Positions 18,156-27,487 of a stretch of DNA of 64,000 nt are shown here, piece after piece. The stretch is from Pseudomonas agarici (GTDB lineage Bacteria; Pseudomonadota; Gammaproteobacteria; Pseudomonadales; Pseudomonadaceae). The notes under the pieces were generated by a model. The model was given only the letters and a program-made list of their open reading frames with translations, was not told where the DNA came from and did not search any database. Location: the NCBI RefSeq assembly GCF_900109755.1, contig NZ_FOAR01000006.1:124001-188000 (forward strand), written 5' to 3'. Both the position numbers and the translations under genes were made by a program. The stretch's first letter is position 1. The number at the start of each line of letters is the position of its first letter.

Positions 18156-19472
18156 CTAATAGGCATAGCGCAACATCTGGTGCTGCACATGCCATAACGC
18201 GTGAAATCCATACAACGCAACGGCAGCCGGCAAGATCAGCCACCAGGTGCGCGGCGACATGGCAGTGAGTGGCATATAGCGCTGGCTAAGGGTCAGGCTG
18301 GCCGCCAGAACGCCAATTGCCAGCAATGCTCCGGCGAGGATATCGGTCGGCCAATGCACCCCCAGATATACCCGCGACATTGCCACCGCAAAGGCTGGCA
18401 GGCAGCCGAGCAACAGCCAGGTCATGCGCATCCGTGGCGGCTGATCGCGAGCGGCCAGCACGGCAAGTATCAGGAAAAAGGCGAACGATCCCGAGCTGTG
18501 GCCGCTGGGCATGCTATAGCTGGTGATCGGATCGGTCAGCACTTCCGGGCGTATGCGCGCAAACAGCTGTTTGGTGGCGCTGTTGCCGAGGGCGGTGATC
18601 GCCAGGGTGCCAGCGAAAAACAGCGCATGGCGCCATTGGCGAGCGAGCAGCAGTAGGGTCGTGAGGACCGCCGCGACGGTGAACTGGGATTGGAAGTCGC
18701 CCAGGCGGGTGACCATCACGGCGATAAAATCAAAGCTGCTGTCGCGGTGTTCCTGGACCAGCGTCATCAGGCCCTGGTCGAAGGCCTTTAGGTGCGGATA
18801 GCCGAAGAACAGGCCGACCAGCAGGGCCAGGCTCAGGGCCGAGATGAGGATTGTGGACTTCGGATGGCGTTTGAGGTTGCAATGAATGCACAGCCCGATC
18901 AGTGCTGCCAGGCCCGCCGCGACCACGGCGGTCTGTGGCCAGAAACCTTCGGGCAACGGCAGGCGAAAAGCCGCGCCGGTGGCCCAGCCGGGTAGCAGGT
19001 AGACCACGGACCAGCCGGCTGCGGCCAGCAGGCTGACACCGATAAAGCGTGGCAGTGGCATGTCGCACATGCCGGCGATCATCGGCAGCATCGGGCGTAG
19101 CGGGCCGATAAAGCGTCCGACCAACAGGCTGGCGATCCCGTAGCGTTGAAAGTAGGACTCGGCCGCGCTCATCCACTCCGGATGCTGGCGTAGCCCTGGC
19201 AGACGCCGGATGTTCTGATGAAAGCGTCGGCCCAGAGCGTAGGACAGCCCATCACCGAGCAAACCGCCGAAGAACCCCAGCAGCAGGGTTTCGCCCAGGG
19301 GCAAGGCGCCGCTGCCGGCCAGTACGGCGATGGCGAACAGTAGAACGGTACCGGGCACGATGATGCCCGCAATGGCCAGGCATTCGACACAGGCAATGAT
19401 AAATATGGCGAGACCGAGCCACTGCGGATTAGCCGTCAACCAACCGGTGATGTTATCGAGCCACGGGCCCAT
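18156..19472 (-). CDS. DedA-PAP2 fusion: membrane protein with lipid phosphatase domain
   Basis: 438-residue two-domain membrane protein. Residues 1 to about 190 are a DedA domain (IVPGTVLLF, GRFIGPLRPMLPMIAG). Residues about 205-438 are a type 2 phosphatidic acid phosphatase domain with all three signatures: KQLFARIRP (301-309), PSGH (322-325) and SRVYLGVHWPTD (366-377). PAP2 enzymes dephosphorylate lipid phosphates such as undecaprenyl pyrophosphate. Linking a DedA-type transporter to it suggests coupled recycling and flipping of a lipid carrier, which is inference. Neighbours are unrelated. Confidence 0.9.
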   Translation of the reverse strand: MGPWLDNITGWLTANPQWLGLAIFIIACVECLAIAGIIVPGTVLLFAIAVLAGSGALPLGETLLLGFFGGLLGDGLSYALGRRFHQNIRRLPGLRQHPEWMSAAESYFQRYGIASLLVGRFIGPLRPMLPMIAGMCDMPLPRFIGVSLLAAAGWSVVYLLPGWATGAAFRLPLPEGFWPQTAVVAAGLAALIGLCIHCNLKRHPKSTILISALSLALLVGLFFGYPHLKAFDQGLMTLVQEHRDSSFDFIAVMVTRLGDFQSQFTVAAVLTTLLLLARQWRHALFFAGTLAITALGNSATKQLFARIRPEVLTDPITSYSMPSGHSSGSFAFFLILAVLAARDQPPRMRMTWLLLGCLPAFAVAMSRVYLGVHWPTDILAGALLAIGVLAASLTLSQRYMPLTAMSPRTWWLILPAAVALYGFHALWHVQHQMLRYAY

Positions 19473-19528
19473 GGGCGATTTCCTTATTTGGGGCAGGCAA
19501 CCGGGGTGAGGGCTCCTGGGAGGTTATG

Positions 19529-20239
19529 TCAGGCCGAAGCTTGGTGGTGAGCGCACTTGTGTAAAATGTAGTCGCGACCTTCGACCTGCCCGCGTCGCAA
19601 TGGGTTGCGTGTGCAATACGTGGCATCGGCGGCGTCGACGAAGCGGTACATCAAGTGCTCGTCGCGGCCCAGGGGGATGCCCAGACGGGTGGTCTGGATG
19701 ATCTGCGCCGGTCGGTTGCCGACATCCTCGACAAACAATCGCTGGGGGTCGAAGCGCTTGGCGTCCCAGGCCGGCACCTTCAGGCCTAGCGCCTTGCACA
19801 GCAGCGTCTGCCCGGCACATAGCTTCTGCTCCGAGCGGGCCAGGCCCCTGGCGTCGGGGTTGTTGAGCAACATCTGTGCCAGGCTGGTCGGTCCCGACAG
19901 TTCATCCACCCAAGGTTGGGCCGATTTGATCAGCACTGCATTGCCCGGCCCCTGGGCGCTGAAGTTCAGCGAGTCGCCGCCGCGGGAGTAGTACATGTAG
20001 ATGTGCCCGCCATCGAGAAACAAAGCCCTACGCTTTTGCGTATAGCCGAGCGAGGCGTGACTGCCTTTTTCTTCGAAGTAATAGGCTTCGGTCTCTATGA
20101 TGCGTGCCGCCAGCCACAGGTCGCCGACGCGATGGCGTATGACTTTTCCCAGCAGTTCGCGGGCGAGCAGTTGCGCGTCGCGGTCAAAAAAGGCATCGGG
20201 CAGCGCGTTCGGCAGGGGCAGGGAGGTTATCTTGGGCAT
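19529..20239 (-). CDS. DNA-3-methyladenine glycosylase (MPG/AAG family)
   Basis: 236-residue member of the mammalian-type alkyladenine glycosylase family, which excises alkylated purines. Recognisable segments are LARELLGKVIRH, the catalytic Glu region ARIIETEAYYFEEKGSHAS, the Tyr-rich GGHIYMYYSRGGDSLN and RGQVEGRDYILH near the end. ATG at 20239 (MPKITSLPLP). It is divergent from proA with a 178-base gap. Confidence 0.92.
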   Translation of the reverse strand: MPKITSLPLPNALPDAFFDRDAQLLARELLGKVIRHRVGDLWLAARIIETEAYYFEEKGSHASLGYTQKRRALFLDGGHIYMYYSRGGDSLNFSAQGPGNAVLIKSAQPWVDELSGPTSLAQMLLNNPDARGLARSEQKLCAGQTLLCKALGLKVPAWDAKRFDPQRLFVEDVGNRPAQIIQTTRLGIPLGRDEHLMYRFVDAADATYCTRNPLRRGQVEGRDYILHKCAHHQASA

Positions 20240-20417
20240 CGTTCTTGAGCGGCATTCAAGGCGGGTCGGACGCCAATCATACCGACTTTGCCCTTAATCG
20301 AGGCTGAATGGCCGCTATTTGTGTCCGATTTCAACCATCCGCTCGGCACCGCTGTGCGTGAGGCGGCGCGACAGCTATAATCGGGCGCTTTCCTCTTTGC
20401 CAAGACCCCCTTAGACC

Positions 20418-21689
20418 ATGACTGAGTCCGTTCTTGACTACATGACCCGCCTGGGTCGCGCCGCCCGCGAGGCTTCCCGCGTGATTGGCCGTGCCAGCAC
20501 CGCGCAGAAGAACCACGCGCTGCATGCTGCCGCCGCCGCGCTGGATGTTGCTCGTGACGAGCTGGGCGCATCCAACGAACTCGACCTGTCTGCTGCCCGC
20601 GCCAACGGCCTGGAGCCGGCGCTGGTCGAGCGTCTGGCACTGACCCCGGGGCGAATTGACAGCATGATTGAGGGCCTGCGCCAGGTGGCAAGCCTGCCGG
20701 ACCCAATTGGGGCGATTCGGGACATGAGCTACCGGCCGTCGGGTATCCAGGTCGGCAAAATGCGTGTGCCGCTGGGGGTCGTGGGGATCATCTACGAGTC
20801 GCGCCCGAACGTGACCATCGATGCCGCCAGCTTGTGTCTCAAGTCCGGCAACGCCACTATCCTGCGCGGTGGTTCCGAGGCGATTCACTCCAATCGCGCC
20901 ATTGCCACCTGTATCCAGCGTGGTCTGTATGAGGCCGGTTTGCCGGCCGCCGTGGTACAGGTGGTGGAAGTTACCGACCGTGCCGCTGTCGGTGCGCTGA
21001 TCGGCATGCCCGAGTACGTCGATGTGATCGTTCCTCGTGGCGGCAAGAGCCTGATCGAGCGAGTCAGTCGTGACGCCCGAGTGCCGGTGATCAAACACCT
21101 GGACGGTATTTGTCACGTGTATGTCAGCGCCCATGCCGACCTGGCGAAGGCCCGCCGTATCGCCTTCAACGCCAAGACCTATCGCTACGGCATCTGCGGT
21201 GCTATGGAAACGCTGCTGGTAGACCAGGCCGTTGCCGGCGAATTCCTCCCGGCCATGGCCGAACAGTTCCGCGCCAAGGGCGTCGAGTTACGCGGTTGTG
21301 AACGTACCTGTTCGATCATCGAGGCGGTCGCGGCGACGGAGGCAGACTGGAGTACCGAATACCTGGCGCCGATCCTGTCGATTCGTATCGTCGACGGGCT
21401 GGAGATGGCCGTCGAGCACATCAATGGTTACGGTTCTCATCACACGGACTCGATCGTCACCGAAAACCTGGCCGAGTCCCGGTGTTTCCTGGCCGAGGTC
21501 GACTCCAGCTCGGTGATGCTCAACACCCCGACCTGCTTCGCCGATGGCTTCGAATATGGATTGGGTGCCGAGATCGGCATTTCTACTGATAAGCTGCACG
21601 CCCGTGGACCGGTTGGTCTGGAAGGCCTGACCTGCGAGAAGTACATCGTGGTCGGCGACGGGCAGTTGCGTGGGCAGGAGTCGGTCTGA
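20418..21689 (+). CDS. proA: Gamma-glutamyl phosphate reductase
   Basis: 423-residue NADPH-dependent enzyme of proline synthesis that reduces gamma-glutamyl phosphate to glutamate semialdehyde. Diagnostic stretches are [25 protein letters not shown] and the catalytic cysteine in [13 protein letters not shown]. Start ATG at 20418. It is first in a long plus-strand run, and the nadD frame begins at or across its stop codon. Confidence 0.97.
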   Translation: MTESVLDYMTRLGRAAREASRVIGRASTAQKNHALHAAAAALDVARDELGASNELDLSAARANGLEPALVERLALTPGRIDSMIEGLRQVASLPDPIGAIRDMSYRPSGIQVGKMRVPLGVVGIIYESRPNVTIDAASLCLKSGNATILRGGSEAIHSNRAIATCIQRGLYEAGLPAAVVQVVEVTDRAAVGALIGMPEYVDVIVPRGGKSLIERVSRDARVPVIKHLDGICHVYVSAHADLAKARRIAFNAKTYRYGICGAMETLLVDQAVAGEFLPAMAEQFRAKGVELRGCERTCSIIEAVAATEADWSTEYLAPILSIRIVDGLEMAVEHINGYGSHHTDSIVTENLAESRCFLAEVDSSSVMLNTPTCFADGFEYGLGAEIGISTDKLHARGPVGLEGLTCEKYIVVGDGQLRGQESV

Positions 21690-21690
21690 C

Positions 21691-22380
21691 TTGGTCGATA
21701 AACGCCAGTCAGCCGTGGTGAGCGGTCGCGAAGTTTCACCTCGGCGCATCGGAGTGCTCGGTGGAACCTTTGACCCGGTGCACATCGGCCATTTGCGCAG
21801 TGCCCTGGAAGTCGTGGAACTGATGGCGCTCGATGAGTTGCGCCTGACGCCCAGCGCCCGACCGCCCCATCGGGATACGCCGCAGGTTTCGGCGCTCGAC
21901 CGGCTGGCGATGGTCGATTGCGCGGTGGCCGGCGTCTCGCCGCTAGTGGTCGACGACCGCGAGCTGCAACGAGACAAACCGTCCTACACTATCGACACCC
22001 TGGAACTCATGCGGGCCGAGTTGGCTGCCGAGGACCAATTGTTTCTGTTACTGGGTTGGGATGCATTTTGCGGTCTGCCCACGTGGCATCGCTGGGAGGA
22101 GTTGCTCCAGCATTGCCATATCCTGGTGCTGCAACGCCCGGATGCCGACAGCGAACCGCCGGATGCCTTGCGCAATCTGCTGGCCGCGCGGTCGGTCAGC
22201 GACCCGAAGGCCCTGCCGGGGCCTGGCGGGCACATTACATTCGTCTGGCAGACGCCCCTCGCGGTGTCTGCCACCCAGATCCGTCAACTGCTGGCCAGCG
22301 GTAAGTCGGTACGTTACCTGGTGCCTGACGCGGTCCTGGCCTACATCGATGCGCACGGGCTGTACCGTGCGTCGAACTGA
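21691..22380 (+). CDS. nadD: Nicotinate-nucleotide adenylyltransferase
   Basis: Adenylyltransferase that makes nicotinic acid adenine dinucleotide in NAD synthesis. The (T/H)IGH nucleotide motif appears as [11 protein letters not shown] and the second motif as [10 protein letters not shown]. The start is uncertain. I favour TTG at 21691, which gives about 229 residues and has an AGGAG 11 bases upstream. GTG at 21670 (within proA) and GTG at 21715/21718 are alternatives. Conserved homology begins at PRRIGVLGG, downstream of all of them. Confidence 0.93.
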   Translation: MVDKRQSAVVSGREVSPRRIGVLGGTFDPVHIGHLRSALEVVELMALDELRLTPSARPPHRDTPQVSALDRLAMVDCAVAGVSPLVVDDRELQRDKPSYTIDTLELMRAELAAEDQLFLLLGWDAFCGLPTWHRWEELLQHCHILVLQRPDADSEPPDALRNLLAARSVSDPKALPGPGGHITFVWQTPLAVSATQIRQLLASGKSVRYLVPDAVLAYIDAHGLYRASN

Positions 22381-22383
22381 AAA

Positions 22384-22423
22384 GGGCGCGCTTGAAAGCA
22401 CGCAGTCGTGTACTGACGCGCCC
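22384..22423 (+). other. Nested hairpin between nadD and rsfS
   Basis: Outer arms GGGCGCG (22384-22390) and CGCGCCC (22417-22423) enclose a smaller CACG/CGTG hairpin (22399-22410). There is no T-run directly after it, so it is probably an RNA stability or processing element rather than a full terminator. Confidence 0.45.
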
Positions 22424-22449
22424 GAACATACGAGCAAAACGAGTTTTAT

Positions 22450-22944
22450 ATGACCAACAACGACGTAAACAAAGCAAAGCGCAAAGGCACGTTCAAGAGC
22501 GCTCCGCTGCCGGAGAAAGTGATCAGCGGCGAGCCCCTCAAGGGCGATGAACTGGTCAAGGTTGCCGTGGCGGCCCTGGAAGACGTCAAGGCCCAGGACA
22601 TCCTGGTGATCGACGTGCGCGAAAAGCAGAGCATCACCGATTTCATGATCATCGCCACCGGTACTTCCAACCGCCAGATCGGCGCGATGCTGGACAAGGT
22701 TCGCGAAGCGGTCAAGGCACTGGGTGTCAAGCCGCTGGGCGAAGAGGGCAAGGGCGACAGCGACTGGGTATTGTTGGACATGGACGATGTGATCGTCCAC
22801 ATGATGACCGCCAGTGCCCGTCAGTTCTATGACCTGGAGCGTTTGTGGCAGGGTGCCGAGCAGAGTCGTTCGGCCAGCGCCGCACATCACAGCCCGGAAA
22901 ACACTCATGAGCATTTCATCAAGCTCAACAAAGACCAGGAATAA
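22450..22944 (+). CDS. rsfS: Ribosomal silencing factor RsfS (YbeB)
   Basis: 164 residues, longer than the roughly 105-residue E. coli protein because of an N-terminal basic extension (KAKRKGTFKSAPLPEK) and a C-terminal tail rich in Ser, His and Lys. The core VREKQSITDFMIIATGTSNRQ and DWVLLDMDDVIVHMM is unmistakable. It binds ribosomal protein uL14 and blocks subunit joining during starvation. It is followed 9 bases later by rlmH, the usual partner. Confidence 0.95.
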   Translation: MTNNDVNKAKRKGTFKSAPLPEKVISGEPLKGDELVKVAVAALEDVKAQDILVIDVREKQSITDFMIIATGTSNRQIGAMLDKVREAVKALGVKPLGEEGKGDSDWVLLDMDDVIVHMMTASARQFYDLERLWQGAEQSRSASAAHHSPENTHEHFIKLNKDQE

Positions 22945-22953
22945 GGTGCGGTT

Positions 22954-23421
22954 GTGCGCCTGCGTCTGATTGCTGTCGGTTCCCGTATGCCCAAGTGGGT
23001 GGAAGAAGGCTGGCATGAATATGCCAAGCGCCTGCCATCCGAACTGGCGCTGGAGCTGGTGGAAATACCGCTCAATACCCGAGGCAAGAATGCCGATGTG
23101 GCGCGCTTTATCCGTCAGGAAGGCGAGGCCATGCTGGCCAAGGTCGGCCCCGGTGAGCGTATCGTCACGCTGGAAGTCCATGGCAAGCCATGGAGCACCG
23201 AGCAGTTGGCGCTTGAGCTGGATCGCTGGCGGCTGGATTCGCGCACGGTCAACTTCATGATCGGCGGCCCGGAGGGGCTGGCGCCGGAAGTCTGCGCGCG
23301 GGCCGATCAACGCTGGTCGCTGTCGCCGCTGACCCTGCCGCACCCGCTGGTGCGAATCCTGATCGGTGAACAACTGTATCGCGCCTGGACCGTGTTGTCC
23401 GGGCACCCTTACCACAAATAA
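22954..23421 (+). CDS. rlmH: 23S rRNA (pseudouridine1915-N3)-methyltransferase
   Basis: 155-residue SPOUT methyltransferase acting on m3-pseudouridine 1915 of 23S rRNA in helix 69. The SAM-binding knot is visible in [14 protein letters not shown] and the C-terminal [24 protein letters not shown]. The start is GTG at 22954 with an AAGGTG site upstream. It sits directly between rsfS and mrdA, a widely conserved order. Confidence 0.97.
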   Translation: MRLRLIAVGSRMPKWVEEGWHEYAKRLPSELALELVEIPLNTRGKNADVARFIRQEGEAMLAKVGPGERIVTLEVHGKPWSTEQLALELDRWRLDSRTVNFMIGGPEGLAPEVCARADQRWSLSPLTLPHPLVRILIGEQLYRAWTVLSGHPYHK

Positions 23422-23430
23422 GCCTGCCGA

Positions 23431-25317
23431 ATGACCCAGCCGATTCGCCTCAAGGACCACGAGAAAGACGCCCGTCTGGTGCGTAAGCGTGTTGTGGTCG
23501 GCGCGGTTGTGGTCGTGCTGCTCATTGGCGTACTTATCGCCCGCCTGTATTTCCTGCAGGTGGTCCAGCACGAGTACCACTCGACCCTGTCGGAAAACAA
23601 CCGCGTCCATGTGCAGTCCATTCCGCCGCCCCGTGGCCTTATCTATGACCGCAATGGCGTGGTGGTGGCCGATAACCGGCCGAGTTTCAGCCTGAGCATG
23701 ACCCGCGAGCGATCCGGCGACTGGCAGCAGGTGCTCGATGTCATTGTTGAAGTCTTGCAGTTGACGCCCGAGGACCGGGTGCTCTTCGAGAAACGCATGC
23801 GTCAGGGGCGTCGGCCGTTCGAGCCGGTGCCGATCCTGTTCGAGCTGAGCGAAGAACAGATCGCCCGCGTGGCCGTGAACCAGTTCCGTCTGCCGGGCGT
23901 CGAGGTGGTCGCACAATTGGTTCGCCACTATCCGCAGGGCGCGCACTTCGCGCATTCGGTGGGCTATATGGGGCGCATCAACGAGAAAGAAGCGAAAGTC
24001 CTCGACTCGGTGAACTACAGCGGCACCCACCATATTGGCAAGACCGGTATCGAGCGCTTCTATGAGGCGCAACTGCACGGTCAGGTCGGTTATGAAGAGG
24101 TCGAGACCAACGCCCGTGGGCGCATCCTGCGGGTCCTCAAACGCACCGATCCGGTGCCCGGCAAGGACATTGTCCTGAGCCTGGACATCAAGCTGCAAGA
24201 AGCTGCCGAAGAAGCCCTTGGCGGTCGACGTGGCGCCGTGGTGGCGCTGAACCCGAATACTGGCGAGGTGCTGGCGATGGTCAGTCAGCCGAGCTTCGAC
24301 CCGAACCTGTTTGTCACCGGCATCAGCTTCAAGGCCTACGCCGAACTGCGCGACTCCATCGACCGCCCGCTGTTCAACCGGGTATTGCGCGGTCTCTATC
24401 CGCCGGGCTCGACCATCAAGCCGGCGGTGGCGATTGCCGGTCTGGACAGCGGGGTGGTCAATGCCTCGACACGGGTCTTCGACCCTGGTTACTACGAACT
24501 GCCGAACTACGACCACAAATACCGCAACTGGAACCGTACCGGTGACGGCTGGGTCGACCTGGACATGGCGATCATGCGTTCCAACGATACCTACTTCTAT
24601 GACCTGGCCCACAAGCTGGGGATCGACCGGTTGGCGCTCTATATGAACAAGTTCGGTCTGGGACAGAAGGTCTCCCTGGACATGTTCGAAGAGTCGCCTG
24701 GGCTGATGCCGTCGCGCGAATGGAAACGCACCACACGCCGGCAGGCGTGGTTTCCAGGTGAGACGCTGATCCTCGGCATCGGCCAGGGTTATATGCAGGC
24801 GACGCCGCTGCAACTGGCCCAAGCCACGGCGTTAGTGGCGAACAAGGGGGTGTGGAACCGTCCGCACCTGGCGAAAACCATTGAAGGGCAGAAGCCGCTG
24901 GATGAAAACCCGATGGCGGATATTGTCCTGCGCAATCCCTCCGACTGGGACAAGGTCAACCATGGCATGCAACAAGTGATGCACGGCGCCCGAGGCACCG
25001 CGCGCAAGGCAGCAATCGGCGCGCAGTACCTGATCGCCGGCAAGAGCGGCACGGCCCAGGTCGTGGCGATCAAGCAGGGCGAGAAGTACGATCGTTCGAA
25101 AGTCCAGGAGCGCCATCGTGACCACGCCCTGTTCGTCGGCTTTGCGCCGGCCAACAATCCGAAGATCGCCGTGGCGGTGATGGTCGAGAACGGCGAATCC
25201 GGCTCCGGCGTTGCGGCGCCGGTGGTCCGTCAGGTGATGGACGCCTGGCTACTCGGTCCGGATGGCCGGATCAAACCCGAATACGCTGGCACCACTACTG
25301 CGGAGGCTACGCCTTGA
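23431..25317 (+). CDS. mrdA: Penicillin-binding protein 2 (elongasome transpeptidase)
   Basis: 628-residue class B PBP, the transpeptidase of the rod (elongation) complex working with RodA. One N-terminal membrane anchor (about residues 22-44), a pedestal domain (about 60-240), then the transpeptidase. The active-site motifs are PGSTIKP (SxxK), RSNDTYF (SxN) and AGKSGTAQ (KSG). Length is normal. It overlaps rodA by TTGA, so both are probably made in coupled amounts. Confidence 0.97.
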   Translation: MTQPIRLKDHEKDARLVRKRVVVGAVVVVLLIGVLIARLYFLQVVQHEYHSTLSENNRVHVQSIPPPRGLIYDRNGVVVADNRPSFSLSMTRERSGDWQQVLDVIVEVLQLTPEDRVLFEKRMRQGRRPFEPVPILFELSEEQIARVAVNQFRLPGVEVVAQLVRHYPQGAHFAHSVGYMGRINEKEAKVLDSVNYSGTHHIGKTGIERFYEAQLHGQVGYEEVETNARGRILRVLKRTDPVPGKDIVLSLDIKLQEAAEEALGGRRGAVVALNPNTGEVLAMVSQPSFDPNLFVTGISFKAYAELRDSIDRPLFNRVLRGLYPPGSTIKPAVAIAGLDSGVVNASTRVFDPGYYELPNYDHKYRNWNRTGDGWVDLDMAIMRSNDTYFYDLAHKLGIDRLALYMNKFGLGQKVSLDMFEESPGLMPSREWKRTTRRQAWFPGETLILGIGQGYMQATPLQLAQATALVANKGVWNRPHLAKTIEGQKPLDENPMADIVLRNPSDWDKVNHGMQQVMHGARGTARKAAIGAQYLIAGKSGTAQVVAIKQGEKYDRSKVQERHRDHALFVGFAPANNPKIAVAVMVENGESGSGVAAPVVRQVMDAWLLGPDGRIKPEYAGTTTAEATP

Positions 25318-26459
25318 TCGCCAATTTCGATCGCATCCTCTCCAGTGAGGATGTGATGCGTCGCCGGGCCACGCTGTTGCAGCGCATGCACATCGATGGT
25401 CCGCTGCTGGTCCTGCTGCTGACCCTGGCTGCGGGCAGCCTGTTTGTCTTGTATTCGGCCAGCGGTAAAAGCTGGGATCTGCTGATCAAGCAGGCGACTT
25501 CCTTCGGCATCGGCCTGGTGTCGATGTTTGTCATAGCCCAGCTCGAACCGCGCTTCATGGCCCGCTGGGTGCCGCTGACCTACGTGCTGGGGGTGATGTT
25601 GCTGGTGGTGGTGGATGTCATGGGCCACAACGCCATGGGCGCCACGCGCTGGATCAATATTCCCGGAGTGATCCGCTTCCAGCCGTCGGAGTTCATGAAA
25701 ATCCTGATGCCGGCGACCATCGCCTGGTATCTGTCCAAGCGCACGTTGCCGCCGCAGCTCAAGCATGTGGGCATCAGCCTGATGCTGATCGGGGTGCCGT
25801 TTATCCTGATCGTGCGCCAGCCCGACCTCGGCACCTCGCTGCTGGTCCTGGCCGGCGGTGCCTTCGTATTGTTCATGGGGGGCCTGCGCTGGCGCTGGAT
25901 TCTCAGTGTGCTGGCGGCGGCGGTTCCCGTGGCGGTCGGCATGTGGTTCTTCATCATGCATGACTACCAGAAGCAACGCATCCTGACCTTCCTCGACCCG
26001 GAAAGCGATCCGCTGGGCACCGGCTGGAACATTATCCAGTCCAAGGCTGCCATCGGTTCCGGCGGTGTGTTCGGCAAGGGCTGGCTGCTGGGCACTCAAT
26101 CGCACCTGGACTTCCTGCCGGAGAGCCACACCGACTTCATTATCGCGGTCATGGGCGAGGAGTTCGGCCTGGTGGGCATCTGTGCCCTGCTGTTGATTTA
26201 CCTGTTGTTGATCGGACGAGGACTGGTGATCACCGCCCAGGCCCAGACGCTGTTTGGCAAACTGCTGGCGGGGAGTCTGACCATGACTTTTTTTGTTTAT
26301 GTTTTCGTCAACATCGGTATGGTCAGTGGCCTGTTGCCGGTAGTGGGCGTGCCGTTGCCATTCATTAGCTATGGCGGAACTTCGCTGGTGACGCTGCTGT
26401 CGGCGTTTGGGGTTTTGATGTCGATCCATACCCACCGCAAGTGGATCGCACAGGTTTGA
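25314..26459 (+). CDS. rodA: Peptidoglycan polymerase RodA (SEDS family)
   Basis: 381-residue SEDS glycosyltransferase with about ten membrane helices. It polymerises lipid II during cell elongation together with PBP2. Characteristic parts are NAMGATRWINIPG, QPSEFMKILM, FLPESHTDFI and LPFISYGGTSLV. The start is TTG at 25314 with a GGAGG site 7 bases upstream and the stop of mrdA overlapping; the next internal ATG at 25356 would remove residues that I recall as conserved in other pseudomonads. Confidence 0.95.
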   Translation: MIANFDRILSSEDVMRRRATLLQRMHIDGPLLVLLLTLAAGSLFVLYSASGKSWDLLIKQATSFGIGLVSMFVIAQLEPRFMARWVPLTYVLGVMLLVVVDVMGHNAMGATRWINIPGVIRFQPSEFMKILMPATIAWYLSKRTLPPQLKHVGISLMLIGVPFILIVRQPDLGTSLLVLAGGAFVLFMGGLRWRWILSVLAAAVPVAVGMWFFIMHDYQKQRILTFLDPESDPLGTGWNIIQSKAAIGSGGVFGKGWLLGTQSHLDFLPESHTDFIIAVMGEEFGLVGICALLLIYLLLIGRGLVITAQAQTLFGKLLAGSLTMTFFVYVFVNIGMVSGLLPVVGVPLPFISYGGTSLVTLLSAFGVLMSIHTHRKWIAQV

Positions 26460-26476
26460 TTAAGGTGAACAATTCA

Positions 26477-27487
26477 ATGCAAGTGATGCGCGACTGGGTG
26501 GCTCGATGCGCTCCATGGATGAGCCTTGTCGGCTGCCTGGGGGCGACGCAGAGTGCGTTGGCCGGTGATTACGAAGGATCGCCGCAAGTGGCCGAGTTCG
26601 TCGGTGAAATGACCCGCGATTACGGTTTCGCTGGCGAGCAACTGATGGAAGTGTTCCGTCAGGCTGAGCGCAAACAGAGCATTCTCGATGCGATTTCCCG
26701 CCCAGCCGAACGGGTCAAGCCGTGGAAGGAATACCGTCCGATGTTCCTCACCGATGCCCGAGTCGCCCGCGGTATCGATTTCTGGCGCCAGCATGAAGCG
26801 GCCCTGGCTCGTGCCGAGCAGGAATATGGCGTGCCGGCCCAAGTGATTGTGTCGATCATCGGCGTGGAAACTTTTTTTGGGCGCAATACCGGCAACTACC
26901 GGGTGATCGACGCCTTGTCGACCCTGGGCTTCGACTATCCGCCTCGCGCCGAGTTTTTCCGTAAGGAACTGCGCGAGTTCTTGTTGCTGGCCCGCGAGGA
27001 GCAGCTCGATCCCCTTAGCCTCAAGGGCTCCTATGCCGGCGCGATGGGCCTGCCGCAGTTCATGCCGAGCAGTTTCCGCGCCTATGCGGTGGACTTCGAC
27101 GGTACGGGCCATATCAATATCTGGACTAACCCTGACGATGCCATCGGCAGTGTTGCCAGTTACTTCAAGCGTCATGGCTGGGTGGCCGGCGAGCCGGTGG
27201 TCAGCCGCGCCGATGTGCGTGGCGATCTGATCGAGCAAGGATTGAGTCCAGGTATCGATCCGGTGAAGACCGTTGGGGAGTTGCGGGCGTTGGGCTGGTC
27301 GAGTCATGATGCGCTACGCGATGATATGCCGGTTACGGCATTTCGCCTGGACGGCGACAATGGCCCTGAATACTGGATGGGCCTGAAGAATTTTTATGCG
27401 ATCACGCGCTATAACCGCAGCGTAATGTACGCCATGGCCGTGCATCAGCTGTCTGACCTGTTGGTTCAAGCACGGGGCGTCAAGTAA
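26477..27487 (+). CDS. mltB: Membrane-bound lytic murein transglycosylase B
   Basis: 336-residue family 3 lytic transglycosylase that cleaves the MurNAc-GlcNAc bond with anhydro formation. A hydrophobic N-terminal signal (APWMSLVGCLGATQSALA) directs export. The catalytic Glu is in SIIGVETFFGRNTG; LKGSYAGAMGLPQFMPSSF and AVDFDGTGHINIW are family hallmarks. ATG at 26477 has AAGGTG upstream; an ATG at 26486 is possible. It ends in TAATG shared with rlpA. It is distinct from the second MltB-like protein at 32974. Confidence 0.94.
   Translation: MQVMRDWVARCAPWMSLVGCLGATQSALAGDYEGSPQVAEFVGEMTRDYGFAGEQLMEVFRQAERKQSILDAISRPAERVKPWKEYRPMFLTDARVARGIDFWRQHEAALARAEQEYGVPAQVIVSIIGVETFFGRNTGNYRVIDALSTLGFDYPPRAEFFRKELREFLLLAREEQLDPLSLKGSYAGAMGLPQFMPSSFRAYAVDFDGTGHINIWTNPDDAIGSVASYFKRHGWVAGEPVVSRADVRGDLIEQGLSPGIDPVKTVGELRALGWSSHDALRDDMPVTAFRLDGDNGPEYWMGLKNFYAITRYNRSVMYAMAVHQLSDLLVQARGVK

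Noticed and set aside
22048..24822. A 924-codon open frame on the minus strand opposite nadD, rsfS, rlmH and mrdA
   Set aside because: It is the antisense shadow of well-conserved plus-strand genes in GC-rich DNA; its translation shows no family features.
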